Assembly: GCA_002197995.1 (NCBI GenBank)
Contig: NGZR01000001.1
Span: 2,480,001-2,544,000 of the forward strand
DNA length: 64,000 bases
Reading direction: 5' to 3'
Origin: Gaeumannomyces sp. JS-464
Taxonomy: Eukaryota > Ascomycota > Sordariomycetes > Magnaporthales > Magnaporthaceae
Below the pieces are notes generated by a model, which searched no databases, was not told the DNA's origin, and saw nothing but the letters and a program-made list of their open reading frames with translations. Each line of letters opens with the position of its first letter. The first letter of the stretch is position 1. Position numbers and translations under genes: made by a program. Shown piece by piece: positions 46,037 to 57,722 of this stretch.

Positions 46037-46362
46037 TATTATTAAAACGCTTAATTAAAAAAATGCGAAATTGCGAAATGCAAAAACATATAGCATAAAA
46101 AACGAAAGCTTAATATTAAAAGGTTACGCGAACGTACGTCCCGTTTAACCCGGATAAAAAAACGAACGTATAATATTCGTTTTTTTTATTAAAAAATTAA
46201 AAACATTACTTAAACGGAAAGTACGAAATGGAAAAAAGGAAAAACTAATAAAAACTTTTGTAATAATAAAATCGAATTAACCGTACGATTTATTAATATT
46301 TTAAATAAAATATTAAAAAAAAAGGTTAAAATAATAATCGATTATAAAATATAAAACGATTA

Positions 46363-48215
46363 ACGTGGTTTATAAGCGAATGGGCCATATAAGCGAATAG
46401 GCCACGACATTTTAACCTTCGGTTAATCGACGCGCATGCTAACCTAACAACGTTAAAAATCCATTTAAACTATTTAAAATTGTATATATCGGACATTTTT
46501 ACTTTTTTTAACAAATGCGCGCATTGTGTCCGGTTTTGCCGCAAGTGCCACATCGCCGACAAGTCGTCGTCGCCCTCCTTTTTTAACCTTTATAATCGCG
46601 CATTTTTTACTATAACTGCCCATTTAGGTCCTGCTGGTTTAAAACATTTCGTATTTTTTTAATAATATGTAACCCTTTATTAAACACTTTTTTTGGCCTT
46701 CCGGCGTTTGCTTAATGCTTCGTTCGCTTGCGTAACGAAGCAATTTCGGCTTTAAAAAAAGCCATTTAATGTATTATTAAACTCGTCCTTTTTGCAAGCT
46801 GGTTTATAACCGCTAGCATAAGTAACGGAAAGCTATTTTAGTAATTAAAAATCCAAATTTTAATATGTTCGGATTGCGAAATTGCGTTTTAGCTGTTTAA
46901 AGCGTTTTAAAAGTCCAAAGTTCGGCGTTATTTAAAGGCTTTTTCGGGGGAGTTAAAGTTCGTAACTTTACATCCAGCTTTTTTAAAACCGAATCCGGAT
47001 TAAAAGGAGCAAGGCTAGCTTTTCGGAAACCTTTTTGGATATTTCCTTCAATTATGGAGTTAAAAAATGCCGCTTTAAACGCCGAAAGGAACTCGACTTT
47101 AGTTACGTGGTTAACGTATAACCTTATTAAGTTTTCGATTTTTCGACCGTACGCTTTTTTTAACGGGTTATAACATTTAACATTAAGCGGTTAAAAGAAG
47201 TAAAACGAATGCGAAAGTATGCAAAGCGTAATAATGTTATGTTTTTGGCAATAAAGCTCGAAATTCGTCGAATGGTGGCTTTTGTGGCCGTTTAGCATTA
47301 ACAAACGATAAAGGCTTTTTATGCGCGATGCTATGTATTTATCGAAATGCTAAATCCATTTTAAGCTGAGCTCGTTCGTAATCCACTTATTAGCATTCGT
47401 TAAAATGATTTAATCGCGTGGAAAGCCGGTTTTTTAAATACCAGTTAGCCAAATGGTATTGCTTTTTAACGATAATAAAAAAGGGGATTACTTAGCCGTA
47501 ACAATTAACCTTTTGGATAATTGTAACCCATTCCCGGTTGCTAAGCTGGATTAGTTTTGCTTTATTACGGCTTTTTAATATTGTAATAATTATAACGGCG
47601 GCGATTATGCCTATAAAAAAGCCGGTTTCGTTAAAGTTGTAAATGTCGTTATCCAAAATGCCATATTTGGCTATAATGTTCCGTATAAAGTCGAATTAGG
47701 TAAAAACGAGCTTGGAATTTTCGCATTTGGCTTTTTGGTAGTCGTATTTTCGAATCCAGCGTGTGCCGAGCTTTGCGCGGCGCTTAACGAAGTTCGTAAC
47801 CTAGCAATTACCGACGGCGCTCGCGTCGCGTTCGGCGAGCAATCGGTTAGCCATATTTTTAACACTAAAAGGCCGGGAAGGAAATGCGCGGGAATTTAGC
47901 TTAAATATGTATTTAACAAGCGCTTTTTTTTCGGATTTCGTTAATTTCCGAAAATTAGGCATAGTGTCGCGTCGAGCAGGTTAACCGCGCTTTCGACGCG
48001 TTAAAGTCGATTTCGCAACCAAATAGATTTTTACAGCCTTTCGAATGCTTAGTTTTAAGTTAAATTGCAAAGCTCGAAAGGTAAAAATTACCCGGCTTTC
48101 GTCGTTTTTCGTTAATATTGTTATTAATAAAGGAATTAATCGCGAAAAAAAAGCGTCGCGTGGTCGCGTGTTATAACCCACTCGCTTATATAACCCACTC
48201 GCTTATAAACCACGT
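46363..48215 (-). mobile_element. Fot/pogo DNA transposon, copy 2 (transposase on -)
   Basis: 1853 bp with the same termini between TA (46361-46362) and TA (48216-48217). The transposase reads leftwards from about 47959. The flanking gypsy sequence joins exactly at the position matching 56961-56962 in copy 2, so this is a clean insertion with TA duplication. The transposase is ruined by RIP. Confidence 0.88.
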
Positions 48216-48368
48216 TACGTATCGTTATAAACGGTTAAACGGTATAAAATTTTATAAAATGAAAATACTAATCGTATTAATTAAAAACGGTTAAAAAAAT
48301 ACTTATCGCTTATAATAAAAAATAAATTAATTAAAAAACACAATTAGTAATATTACGCATTTAAAATA

Positions 48369-50225
48369 ACGTGGTTTACAAATAAGTAAATTAAATAAGC
48401 AAATGGATTATTAACACCCGACCGTCGGTTAATTAACGCGCATACTAACTTAATAACGCTAGGAATTCATTTAAACTATTCGAAATTGTATATATCGAAC
48501 GTTTTTACTTTTTTTTAATAAATGCGCGCATTATGTCCGGTTTTGCCGCAAATGCCATATCGCCGACAAATCGTCGTCGCTTTTCTTTTTTAACCTTTAT
48601 AATCGCGCATTTTTTATTATAACTACCTATCCAGCTTTTATTAGTTTAAAACATTTCGTATTTTTTTAATAATATGTAACCCTTTTATCGAACACGTGTT
48701 TTTTGGCCTTTCGGCGTTTGCTTAATGCTTCGTTCGCTTTTCGTAATTTAAAGCACTTTTTTTTTAAAAGGTTAACCCGATGCATAATTGCTTAACCTTT
48801 TTTGTTAATTGGTTTATAACCGATAGTATAAATAACGGAAAGCTATTTCGGTAATTAAAAATTCGAGTTTTAATATGTTCGAATTGCGAAGTTGCGTTTT
48901 TAACTATTTAAAGCGTTTTAAAAGTTTAAAATTCGGCGTTGTTTAAAAGCTCCTTCGAAAGAGTTAAAGTTCGTAGCTTTACATTTAGCTTTTTTAAAAC
49001 CGAATTTGGATTAAAAAAAGCAAAGCTAGCCTTTTAAAAGCCTTTTCGAATATTTCCTTCGGTTATAAAAGCAAAAAATGCCGTTTTAAACGCCGAAAAA
49101 AACTCGATTTTAATTACGTAATTAACGTGTAATTTTATTAAATTTTCGATTTATTAACCGTACGCTTTTTTTAATAAGCCGAAACATTTAACATTAAACG
49201 GTTAAAAAAAGTAAAACGAATACGGAGGTATGCAAAGCGTAACGATGTTATATTTTTAGCAATAAAGCTCGAAATTCGTCGAATAGTAGCTTTCGTATCC
49301 GTTTAGCATTAACAAACGATAAGGGCCTTTTATACGCGATATTATGTGTTTATCGAAATGCTAAATCCATTTTAAGCCGAGCTCGTTTGTAATTTACCTA
49401 TTAAAACTCGTTAAAATAACCTAATCGCGTAAAAAGTCGGTTTTCGAATACCAATTAGCTAAATAGTATGCCTTTTAACAATAATAAAAGGAAAAATCGT
49501 TTAACCGCAATAGTTAACCTTTTAAATATAAATAACCCATTTTCGATTGCTAAGTTAAACCAGCTTTGTTTTACTACGGCCTTTTAATGTTATAATAACT
49601 ATAACGGCGGCGATTATGCTTATAAGGAAATTGGTTTCGTCGAAATTGTAAATATCGTTATTTAAAATGCCTATATTTAGCTATAATATTCCGTATAAAG
49701 TCGAACCACGCAAAAACGAGTTTGGGATTTTCGCATTTGGCTTTTTGGTAATTGTACTTTCGAATTTAACGCGTACCGAGCTTTACGCAGCGTTTAACGA
49801 AGTTCGCGACCTAGTTTTTGCCAACGGCGCCCGCGTTACGTTCGGCGAGCAATCGGTTAGCCATATTTTTAACACTAAAAGGCCGGGAAGGAAATGCTCG
49901 CGAATTTAATTCGTATATATTTAACAAGCGTTTTCTTTTCGAATTCCGTTAATTTTCGTAATTTAAGCATGCTATCGCGTCGAGCAGGTTAGCCGCTTTT
50001 ACGCTAGGCGAAAGTAAAGTAGTTAACCGCGTAAATTTTAGCGGCATTCCGGACGTTTAACTTTACATTCGAATTAATAGTTTAAAAGGCTAGGATAATT
50101 TTGCTTTCGTCGCTTATGTTCGCTATTGTTTGTTGTGGAAATATTCGTGGATAAAGTTTAATTAAGGCGTGGACGCGTGTCGGTGATCTATTTGCTTGTT
50201 TAATCCATTTACTTATAAACCACGT
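48369..50225 (-). mobile_element. Fot/pogo DNA transposon, copy 3 (transposase on -)
   Basis: 1857 bp with the usual ends. The right terminus is ATAAACCACGT before TA. Left flank matches gypsy copy 2 at 57112-57113, right flank at 60724, so the host has lost about 1.75 kb (reverse transcriptase region) here. An 80-codon plus-strand frame at 49667-49909 is only the antisense of the transposase. Confidence 0.87.
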
Positions 50226-51560
50226 TATTAAAACAATTAAATAAAGAAAAGTTTAAACTTTAAAAAAAATTTAACAAATTTATAACCAATTAGTATATAG
50301 CTATTAAAACGTAAAAAAAAGCGTAAAAACGGTTATAATAATATTACAAATTCGTAAAAACTTAAACCGAAATACAAAACGCAATAAAAATTACGAAAGT
50401 TATGTTAAAAATAAAACTAATAGGTATAAACCGTATAAATTATTGCAACTTTTACTAATACCGGACGAAATATAGCAAAAAGTTACTATAAATTTCGTTA
50501 TTAAACTTTTTTAATTTAAAAAACCGATAATTAAAGTAAAATACGACAATATATTAATAATAATAAATAGGTTTACCAAATACGTTTTGTTTTTACCATA
50601 TAAAAAAACAGCAACGCTATAAAGCTAGCGTACGTTTTTATTAAGCATATAATAGCGGAATACGGCATATCGAACCGTTTAATTACGGATAAAAACAAGT
50701 TATTTATAAGCAAATTTTGGAAAAAGCTAACAAATAAATTAAAAACGAAGCACTTTTTATTTATAGCTTATCACTTTTAAACAAATGGATAAACAAAACG
50801 GACAAACCAAATTATAAAATAATATTTACATTATTACGTTAATTACAAATAAAACAATTAAATATAATTACTTTTTATAGTTTAATTCGCTTATAATAAT
50901 TTAGTTTATAAAAGCATAAGAATTATACCGTTTTATATAAACTATAAGTTTACGTTTATAGCGTATAAAAAACCTAAAGCAAAAAAACATGCTTTAACAG
51001 CGGAAATACAAATAACGAAGTTTACCAAACTGTATAAACATTTTTAAGCAAAGCTAAAAAAGCTACGGCACCGTATAGCTATTTAAGCAAACAAAAAAAA
51101 GATCGAAAAACCGACTTTTAAAAAAAAGGATAGCGTTTATTTTTTTTAACGAAATATTAAAACGAAACGATCGAGCGATAAATTAAACTATAAAAAATTA
51201 AAACCGTTTAAAGTATTAAAAAAGGTTTCGAACGTAAATTACAAATTCCAATTACCGCTAATTATAAAATTTTACCCGGTTTTTTATATTTTTTTATTCG
51301 AATTAGCGTTACCGGGCTTTAAAAACGACGAGTTAATAAAAATCGACCTAAAATAAAAATATGTAATTAAAAAAATCCTAAACTATAAGCTAAAACACAA
51401 ACCTAAAAAGTATTTGGTTAAATGGAAAAAATACAGCCATAAAAAAAACACGTGGGAAAAAAAAACCAATTTTAAAAATTGCTAAAACATTTTACGAAAA
51501 TATTAATTAAACAATTATAAAAAAATTAGCCAGTAAAAAAAACGGTAAAATAACGATTTT
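50226..51560 (+). pseudogene. gypsy integrase and chromodomain, copy 1, RIP-mutated
   Basis: The integrase core segment is seen around 50680-50840 (KLFISKFWKKLTNKLKTKHF, then TNQII). The C-terminal chromodomain follows near 51390-51480 (KKYLVKWKKYSHKKNTWE). Stops are frequent. The chromodomain places the element in the chromovirus branch of Ty3/gypsy elements, whose chromodomain steers integration to heterochromatin. Confidence 0.78.
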
Positions 51561-51609
51561 CTTTAAAAACACCCGCGATATTTCCAAAAAAAACCGCCGG
51601 TCTTTTTAG

Positions 51610-51690
51610 CTTAGCCGGAAGTCGAACCCAGGATTTACAAAATGGGTGTTATAAATAATACCGTTTTACTATTAGATTAAGAAAAAGCAG
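51610..51690 (-). other. tRNA-like relic 1 with B-box
   Basis: The minus strand contains GGGTTCGACTTCC, a good pol III B-box and T-arm, preceded at the right distance by a D-arm-like TAATCTAATAGTAAAACGG and a possible anticodon stem. I cannot define an anticodon, as several positions look RIP-mutated. It may be a tRNA gene copy, a tRNA-derived SINE or chance resemblance. Confidence 0.35.
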
Positions 51691-51739
51691 CATTTACCGG
51701 AACCAAATAAAGCAAAAAAGTTTACGCCAAACGGTTAGC

Positions 51740-51765
51740 AAAAAAAAAAAAAAAAAAAAAAAAAA
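51740..51765 (+). repeat. Run of 26 A between two tRNA-like relics
   Basis: A pure A run. Read from the minus strand it is a T run downstream of the tRNA-like relic at 51810-51879. It could be the A tail of a retroposed sequence on the plus strand. Confidence 0.8.
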
Positions 51766-51809
51766 CTCGATAAACTCCGAGGTAAGCCCGAAAACTTATC
51801 AACTTTTAC

Positions 51810-51879
51810 GGTTATGCCAAAATTCGAACCCGAAATTTTAGCAGGAAAACTAAAACCACGTTTAATACGCCATAAAACC
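51810..51879 (-). other. tRNA-like relic 2 with B-box and closing acceptor stem
   Basis: A 70-nt stretch on the minus strand begins GGTTTTATGGCG and ends GGCATAACC, so the ends can pair after allowing RIP transitions. It has GGGTTCGAATTTT as T-arm/B-box and a TTTTAG...CTAAAA stem in the anticodon position. More tRNA-like than relic 1, but damaged. Confidence 0.42.
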
Positions 51880-52014
51880 TAAAAAAGTTATTAAAAGGAG
51901 TTATAACTTACTTTAATTACAAAAGGCAAACAAATCCAAATTAGGATTAACCTTAGGCACTTGCTAATCGGTAAAAACGGAAAAAGCCACAAAAAGCTCG
52001 AAATGCGAAGCAGT

Positions 52015-52434
52015 TTAACGAGCCGCCCGGTCGGCCTCCTCCCGCTTAACACGCTTTAAATTTTCCACCAAGTTAATACCGCGACGCACCGCGCGCATTA
52101 TCTTTTTTAGCCACATTCGTTTTTGCTTTCGAAAACGAAAAACTTTTTCCTCCGCCTTTTCCAGTTTAGCTTTAAATTTAAAATGCTAAACGACGATATT
52201 CCGAAGCTCGGAAAAAAAAGGCTTTAAAACGTCGCACCCCGAACGATTAACCTAAAAACATTTTACGCACCGAAACGAATTTTAAAAGAAAGCGTTACAC
52301 TTTTTACGTTTTAAAACGTCGTAATAGTACGAATAAAAAAGCATTTCGTAATAGTTAAAAAGGATAACCGTTAAAAGATTTTTGCGATTAACGGTTTTCT
52401 TCGCGAAAAAACGTTTTCGTATTCGACCGGACAT
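52015..52434 (-). pseudogene. Antisense ORF with Cys pairs and coiled coil, inside the gypsy 3' region
   Basis: One frame of 140 codons runs from an ATG (52434) to TAA (52015), with only three internal stops, all TAA/TAG as expected from RIP of CAA/CAG. It begins MSGRIRKRFFAKKTVNRKNL. The middle has RCVKC and SGCDVL; the rest is a charged helix (KLEKAEEKVFRFRKQKRMWL) ending EEADRAAR. Zinc-binding Cys pairs followed by a coiled coil resemble small repeat-borne proteins I have seen only as hypotheticals in fungal genomes. It lies antisense between the integrase and the 3' LTR of gypsy copy 1. Function is unknown. Confidence 0.6.
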
Positions 52435-52548
52435 TTTGTTAAAATAAAAAAGGGTGGGAGGTAATAAAAAAGGAAAGTATTTACCATTAACAAATGGCGA
52501 AGCGATAAAACGTGGCTAAAAGGATTTGGCTTAAAAAGGGAAACCTAA

Positions 52549-52958
52549 TATTACGACCAGCATGCAGGCTTTTAAAACAGCAGGGTAAAAGGGGGCCTCG
52601 AAGTGGTGCTTTCGCCCCGTTTAGGTTACGTGGGGTTACGTAAACCAGGAGGGATTTGTGGATTTGTAATAAAGTAATAAATCCAAAGTGGGATTTGTGG
52701 ATTTGTAATAAAGCAATAAATTTAACCTAACATTAGGCAAAAGCAGCGTGTATATAAAAAATGGGTTTTTTATTGTTTTAAGTAGCTTTAACTAAAGCTT
52801 TAGCATTAGTTAACTTAAGTTAGCTTTTAGGCATTTTCTAAAGCAAGCAATTAAATTATCCTTTTAAGTTACGTGTTTTTTTTGTTAACCAAACCAGCGA
52901 TACTGTCCAGTTTACCCTTAAAGCGCTTTACTTTAAAAGCAGACCTTTAATTGTAACA
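52549..52958 (+). repeat. 3' LTR of gypsy element 1
   Basis: 410 bp. It starts TATTAC (RIP of TGTTAC), ends GTAACA and is followed by CTTTG. It has two of the roughly 39-bp hairpin units instead of three, which accounts for the length difference from the 5' LTR. Confidence 0.88.
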
Positions 52959-52963
52959 CTTTG

Positions 52964-54220
52964 CTTCGGCGTCGGCTTTTTCGTTTCCGGAAATTCCTAA
53001 ATGGCCCGGGGATTAACGAACGTGTACTTGGTATTTATCCATAAAGTAATAAACCTTTTTAAAAGCTTTTTGCGAGCTATTTAAAACCGTGCTTAAAAAG
53101 CCGTTAGCCGCCGAGGTGTTATTAAGGCATAAGTGGTAAACGTAGTTGTAAAAGTTCCAAATAGCTTTGCGAAAGCCCATTCGGGCTTTTTCCGCTTCGC
53201 CGTTAAATATTTTAACAAGGTGCGCTAATTTGCCGTGCTTGGAAAGTTTACGTTAGCCGGTTTAATATATTACTTAGCCGTATCCAATTGTTTCGTTTCC
53301 ATTTTAAACCCGTCGTTATAAATTATAACGTTCGTAAAAAAAAGGTGTTTAGCCACGCTATAAATGCTTTAACGGCTATTTGCTTTTTTTGTATGGCTAT
53401 TGTAAACCTCGTATATTTATAAAAAAGGTAAGCCGGGCGAATGCAAGCCGGAAAAAGTTTAGCTGTTTTTTGCAAATAAGTCGTTTGTTTGCCGGGCAAG
53501 CCCGCTTTAAGCCTTTAAACGTTAATCGTCGGTTTAACCACTGCGGTTAAAAGGTGGGCTTTAAAACTGTATTAATGCGAGCTGCAAAACGGAGGCGGAT
53601 TTGTTCCAAAAGCGCCTCGGCGCCCGGGATGCCGAATTCGTAACGCAAAGCTTTTATCGGTATGGTTTTCCAAGCTGGTACTACTGTTTAAAAGGACGCA
53701 ATTAAAGCTTTATTAACCCGTTCGATTAAGTGGCTTTGGCGGATATATTGTTATTATGCGGGTTTATATAAGTAGCAGGAGGCATGTACCTTTTAGTACG
53801 GTTACGACTTTTTAAATTAATGCAAAAAAGTTAAAAAGATTAACAAAGATTTATTTAAGTTAACGGTGTAACATTTTCCCACGTTTGTCCCGTGGCAAAC
53901 GTTTTAAAGCGAAACGGCCGGGAACGATAACGAAATTTAAAAAGCAAAAGCTCGGTTTATCCGAATGGGTATCGCGTTATGCAACCAAAATCCGGTTTCT
54001 CCGTCGGTTTAGCAAAGTAATTTCGCGGCGAACGGACCCGCTGTTTAAGTGCTGTTAAAAAACACGGCTATTTTTAATACTGGTTTTACCAAAATAAGCT
54101 GGAATCGCTATGTGGGCTTTAATAAGCCATGGGCTTTGTTTTGCCCGCGTTCGTTCATTTCCTTTTAATAATAACGACGGCGACGCAACTAGGCTAAAAG
54201 TGCAAAAAAGGCTAGCAAAG
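52964..54220 (-). mobile_element. Tad-like LINE, reverse transcriptase end and RNase H (piece 2 of 2), RIP-mutated
   Basis: Read leftwards from 54220, the minus strand has AWKTIPIKALRYEFGIPGAE and LLEQIRLRFAARINTVLKP, typical of the region after the LINE reverse transcriptase. RNase H parts follow (VIIYNDGFKMETKQLDTA; GNEKADAEA at 52980). It breaks off at the gypsy 1 target site and continues in frame at 37372. Its upstream part is cut by gypsy 2 at 54221. Confidence 0.8.
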
Positions 54221-54669
54221 TGTTACGACCAGCATGTAAGCCCCCAAAATAGCAAGGCAAAAGGGGGCCCCAAAGTGGTGCCCCCGCCCCGCCCCGGTTA
54301 CGTAAAGTTATGTAAACCAAAAGGGATTTGTGGATTTGTAATAAAGCAATAAATTTAAAAAAAATTTGTAAATTTGTAATAAAATAACAAATTTAAAAAA
54401 GATTTGTAAATTTATAGCAAAGCTATAAATCCAACCTAATACAAGGCAAAAAGCAACGTGTATATAAAAAATGGATTTCTTATTATTTTAAATAGCTTTA
54501 ATTAAAACTTCGGCATTAGTTAACTTAAATTAGCTTTTAAGTATCCCTTAAAGCAAGCAATTAAATTGTTTTTTTTTAAGTTACGTGATTTTTTATTAAC
54601 CAAATTAGCAATATTATCCTTTCCTCCTTCGAAGTGCTTTACTTTAAAAGCAAACTTTTAATTGTAACA
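54221..54669 (+). repeat. 5' LTR of gypsy element 2
   Basis: 449 bp, TGTTAC...GTAACA, three hairpin units. The left flank is CAAAG in the LINE. The matching right flank would lie outside the window. Confidence 0.87.
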
Positions 54670-54718
54670 TTTTAGCTAAGCTTGTATAGTACTTCGTTAA
54701 AAGGAAAGCAATATAGTT

Positions 54719-57000
54719 ATAGCGAGCAGTAGCAAAAAGCTTAAAAAAAACCACGGTTTTTACTTTTAACAGTATTAAATACGACTTTAACGAAACCGTT
54801 AACACGGTTAGCTTTTTTAAGCTTATAGCGGATAAAATCGCTAAAAGTTAAACCGAGGTAAAGCAATTTACTGCGAAATTAATATTTATCGAAGCACTTA
54901 TCGCAATTCGAACGTACAAATTCCCGTTCCCGGATTTTTACGGAAAAAAAAACGGAAAGCTTAAAACGTTTTTTACTAAATGCAAAAGCTATTTTAAGTT
55001 TTACAAATAGCAATTCGTAAATGAAAAATAAAAGGTTGCTTACGTTATTACTAAGCTAAACGGCAAAGTAAAAAAGTGGTTTTAGCTAACTTAAAACGAT
55101 TATTTTAAAAGGTATAAAAATAGCTAAAAAACCACCAAACTTATTTTCGCTAACTTCGAAACCTTCGAAAAAAAAATCGGAAAAGTGTTCGGAATAATTA
55201 ACGAAACCCGAATCGCCGAAAGAAACTTATCAGCTTTTAAGCAGCGAAAGCTTGCAGCTAAATACGTAACGGATTTTTAACGGATTAGCATTAAGCTTAA
55301 TTAAAGCAACGCTACGTTAATATTGCACTTTTATAACGGATTGCGTAAAAACGTACAAAATAAACTCGCAAAGCAAAATCGTTTAAAATTTTTTACGGAT
55401 TATATTAAAAACGCGGTTCGCATTAGCGATAAATTATACGAACGATAATAAAAAAAAAGGATATAGTTTTAAAAGTACGGTATAAAGCAATAAAGTTAAT
55501 TAAAAAAAGGTTAAATAATAGCTTATTACGGTTTACGAAACGCATTTGAACTTTATAAACCTTAACGCGGGAACCGCTTACCAGTAATAAAAGCAGCAAA
55601 AAAAGCAAAAGCAAAACCCGAAAAACGAGAAATGCTTTAAATACGGCCAAACCGGCTATATTAAAGCAAATTGCTTTTAGCGAAATAATAACCGCCAAAT
55701 AGCGAACTTTTAGCAAACGCAAAACAGCTCGATATAAAAAGAAGTATGTTTTAAACCGACGTTTAGCTAAACGTGCTATTACGATACGCTATGCGAAATA
55801 TATTAATTTAATAAGAAAATTACCGGATGGTATTTTCGGAAACTTTAAAATGTTTGCATATTTAAAACTATAAAGCTCGAATACGATAACGAAAAAAAGC
55901 AGCGCGTCGTTTCCGGGCTTACAAATTTAAAAGGAAAAAACGGTACCGCTTTTTAAAAAATTTTAAAAAAAATAATCCTAATAAACGAGTTAAAAAAAAG
56001 GTAAAGCTCGAAAAAAACCTTTAAACTAAACACACCTTTTTTAAAAGTTGGAAAATTTTAATACCGACGTTAAAATAAACCAAAACGGTTAAACCTTCGA
56101 AATAGCCGAATTTTAGGAATAGGCAAAAAGCTTAAACAGCGAAACTTTTATACCTATAATTCGCGAAAATAAAACAAGCTGGAAAAACTAGCGCGTTTTT
56201 ACACTTTTTAACGTTTCGAAGTGTTTTTAAAACGTTAAAGTTTTAAAACATTTAAATGGCTCGTTATATTACGCTATTTTAACGAACGGAAATAACGGTT
56301 AACTTTTAATCGTAATTTAACGACTAGTAAAAGTTAAATACGCTAGCTACCGGTTTACGACGTAAGCAAATTAAAAAAAGCTACGCTAATACCCGAAAAC
56401 ACCTAACGTTAATATAAAATACCCCGGACATTCGTACCTTTTTTAAGCAAAATGCATTTATAAAAAATGCAAATTTCATTTACGGACTTAAGTTTAAGCA
56501 CGATTTTTTTCCACGGAAGTAAAAAAAAGTTTTTAAAGTTAAACCCCGTTTAGCATTTTAATTACTATAATAAAAACTAGCTTAAATCGGCAAATTTATC
56601 GCAGTTTTTAAACTTAACAAGCGGTATTTAATATTATGCATTACTAAAACGCTCGATTAAAAGAAATGCGAAATTGCGAAATGCAAAAAAACATATAGCA
56701 TAAAAGGCGAAAGTTTAGCATTAAAAAATCGTACGAACGTATGTCCCGTTTAACTCGGATAAAAAAATAAACGTACGATACTGGTTTTTTTTATTAAAAA
56801 ATAAAAAAAAATTACTTAAACGAAAAGCACGGAATGGAAAAAAACAAATAAAAAACCTTCGCAATAGTAAAATCGAGTTAATTATACAATTTATTAACAT
56901 TTTAAATGAAATATTAAAAAAAAGGTTAAAATAATAATCGATTATAAAGTATAAAGCGATTACGTATTGCTATAAGCGGTTAAACGGTATAAAATTCATA
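54719..57000 (+). pseudogene. gypsy gag and protease region, copy 2
   Basis: Starts at an ATA that replaces ATG. Capsid-like part as in copy 3. A CCHC knuckle KCFKYGQTGYIKANC (CxxC now CxxY, His now Tyr) lies near 55640-55677. Beyond it, protease and linker sequence is too damaged to define residues. The right boundary is approximate. Confidence 0.65.
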
Positions 57001-57722
57001 TAAAACGAAAATATTAACCGTATTAATTAAAACGGTCGAAAAAATACCTATCGCTTATAATAAAAAATGGATTAACTAAAAAATATAACTAATAATATTA
57101 CGCATTCGAAATAGGGAAAACGTTACTATTATACTAAATAAGCTGGATATAAAAAAATGTGATTTTTAAAATCCTTTAGCTTAAAAAAACAATTTACGAA
57201 TAAATTGGGTTACCGGCCAAATTTAATAAAAAAAGCCACGAATAATTAAAACGGTTTACTAATTACGAATTTTAAACCGTAAGTTTAAAAAGTAACTAAA
57301 AAAGGTTATAACGGTAATAAAATTTAGCAATCCATTTTTACATTTAGCATTAACAAATATACGACTATTTAAAATGGAAAGCGATTAAAACGACCCAATT
57401 AACATTAAAAAACGGCTCGCGAATATTCCGGAAAAATATTACAAATACGAAAAATTGTTTAAAAAAAAGTTAAAAACGGTGCTTTCCGAATATAAACCGT
57501 TCGATTTTTAAAATTAAATTTAAGCCAAATATATAGCTTAAATACTAAAAGCTATATTAATTTAATTTTTAGCAGTAAAAAATGCTAAAAAATAATTGGA
57601 AAAAAACCTACGAAAAGGACATATTAAATTTTTCGATTTTTTAATAAAATACGAAATCCTATAACGAAAAAAAAATAAAACGAAGTAAATATGTATTTAT
57701 TACCGCTTATTAAATAAAACTA

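Larger units (their letters stand above)
37373..52958 (+). mobile_element. Ty3/gypsy chromovirus-type retrotransposon, copy 1, with nested insertions
   Basis: LTRs at 37373-37821 and 52549-52958 are flanked by a perfect CTTTG duplication (37368-37372 and 52959-52963). It is inserted in the RNase H end of a minus-strand LINE. Inside are gag (from 37872), a copia element, three Fot elements and the integrase with C-terminal chromodomain. A roughly 1-kb 3' region holds an antisense ORF and a purine tract (AAAAAGGGAAA) just before the 3' LTR. Compared with copy 2, protease and reverse transcriptase are missing: gypsy sequence corresponding to 55499-56638 and to 57114-60723 (minus Fot 4) is gone, each gap lying at a Fot element. 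Confidence 0.85.

Noticed and set aside
49667..49909. Plus-strand 80-codon frame in Fot copy 3
   Set aside because: Fot copy 3 encodes its transposase on the minus strand. This frame is its antisense.
52549..52958. Possible solo LTR
   Set aside because: The CTTTG after it equals the five bases before the LTR at 37373, and a purine tract precedes it, so it is the 3' LTR of the large element.
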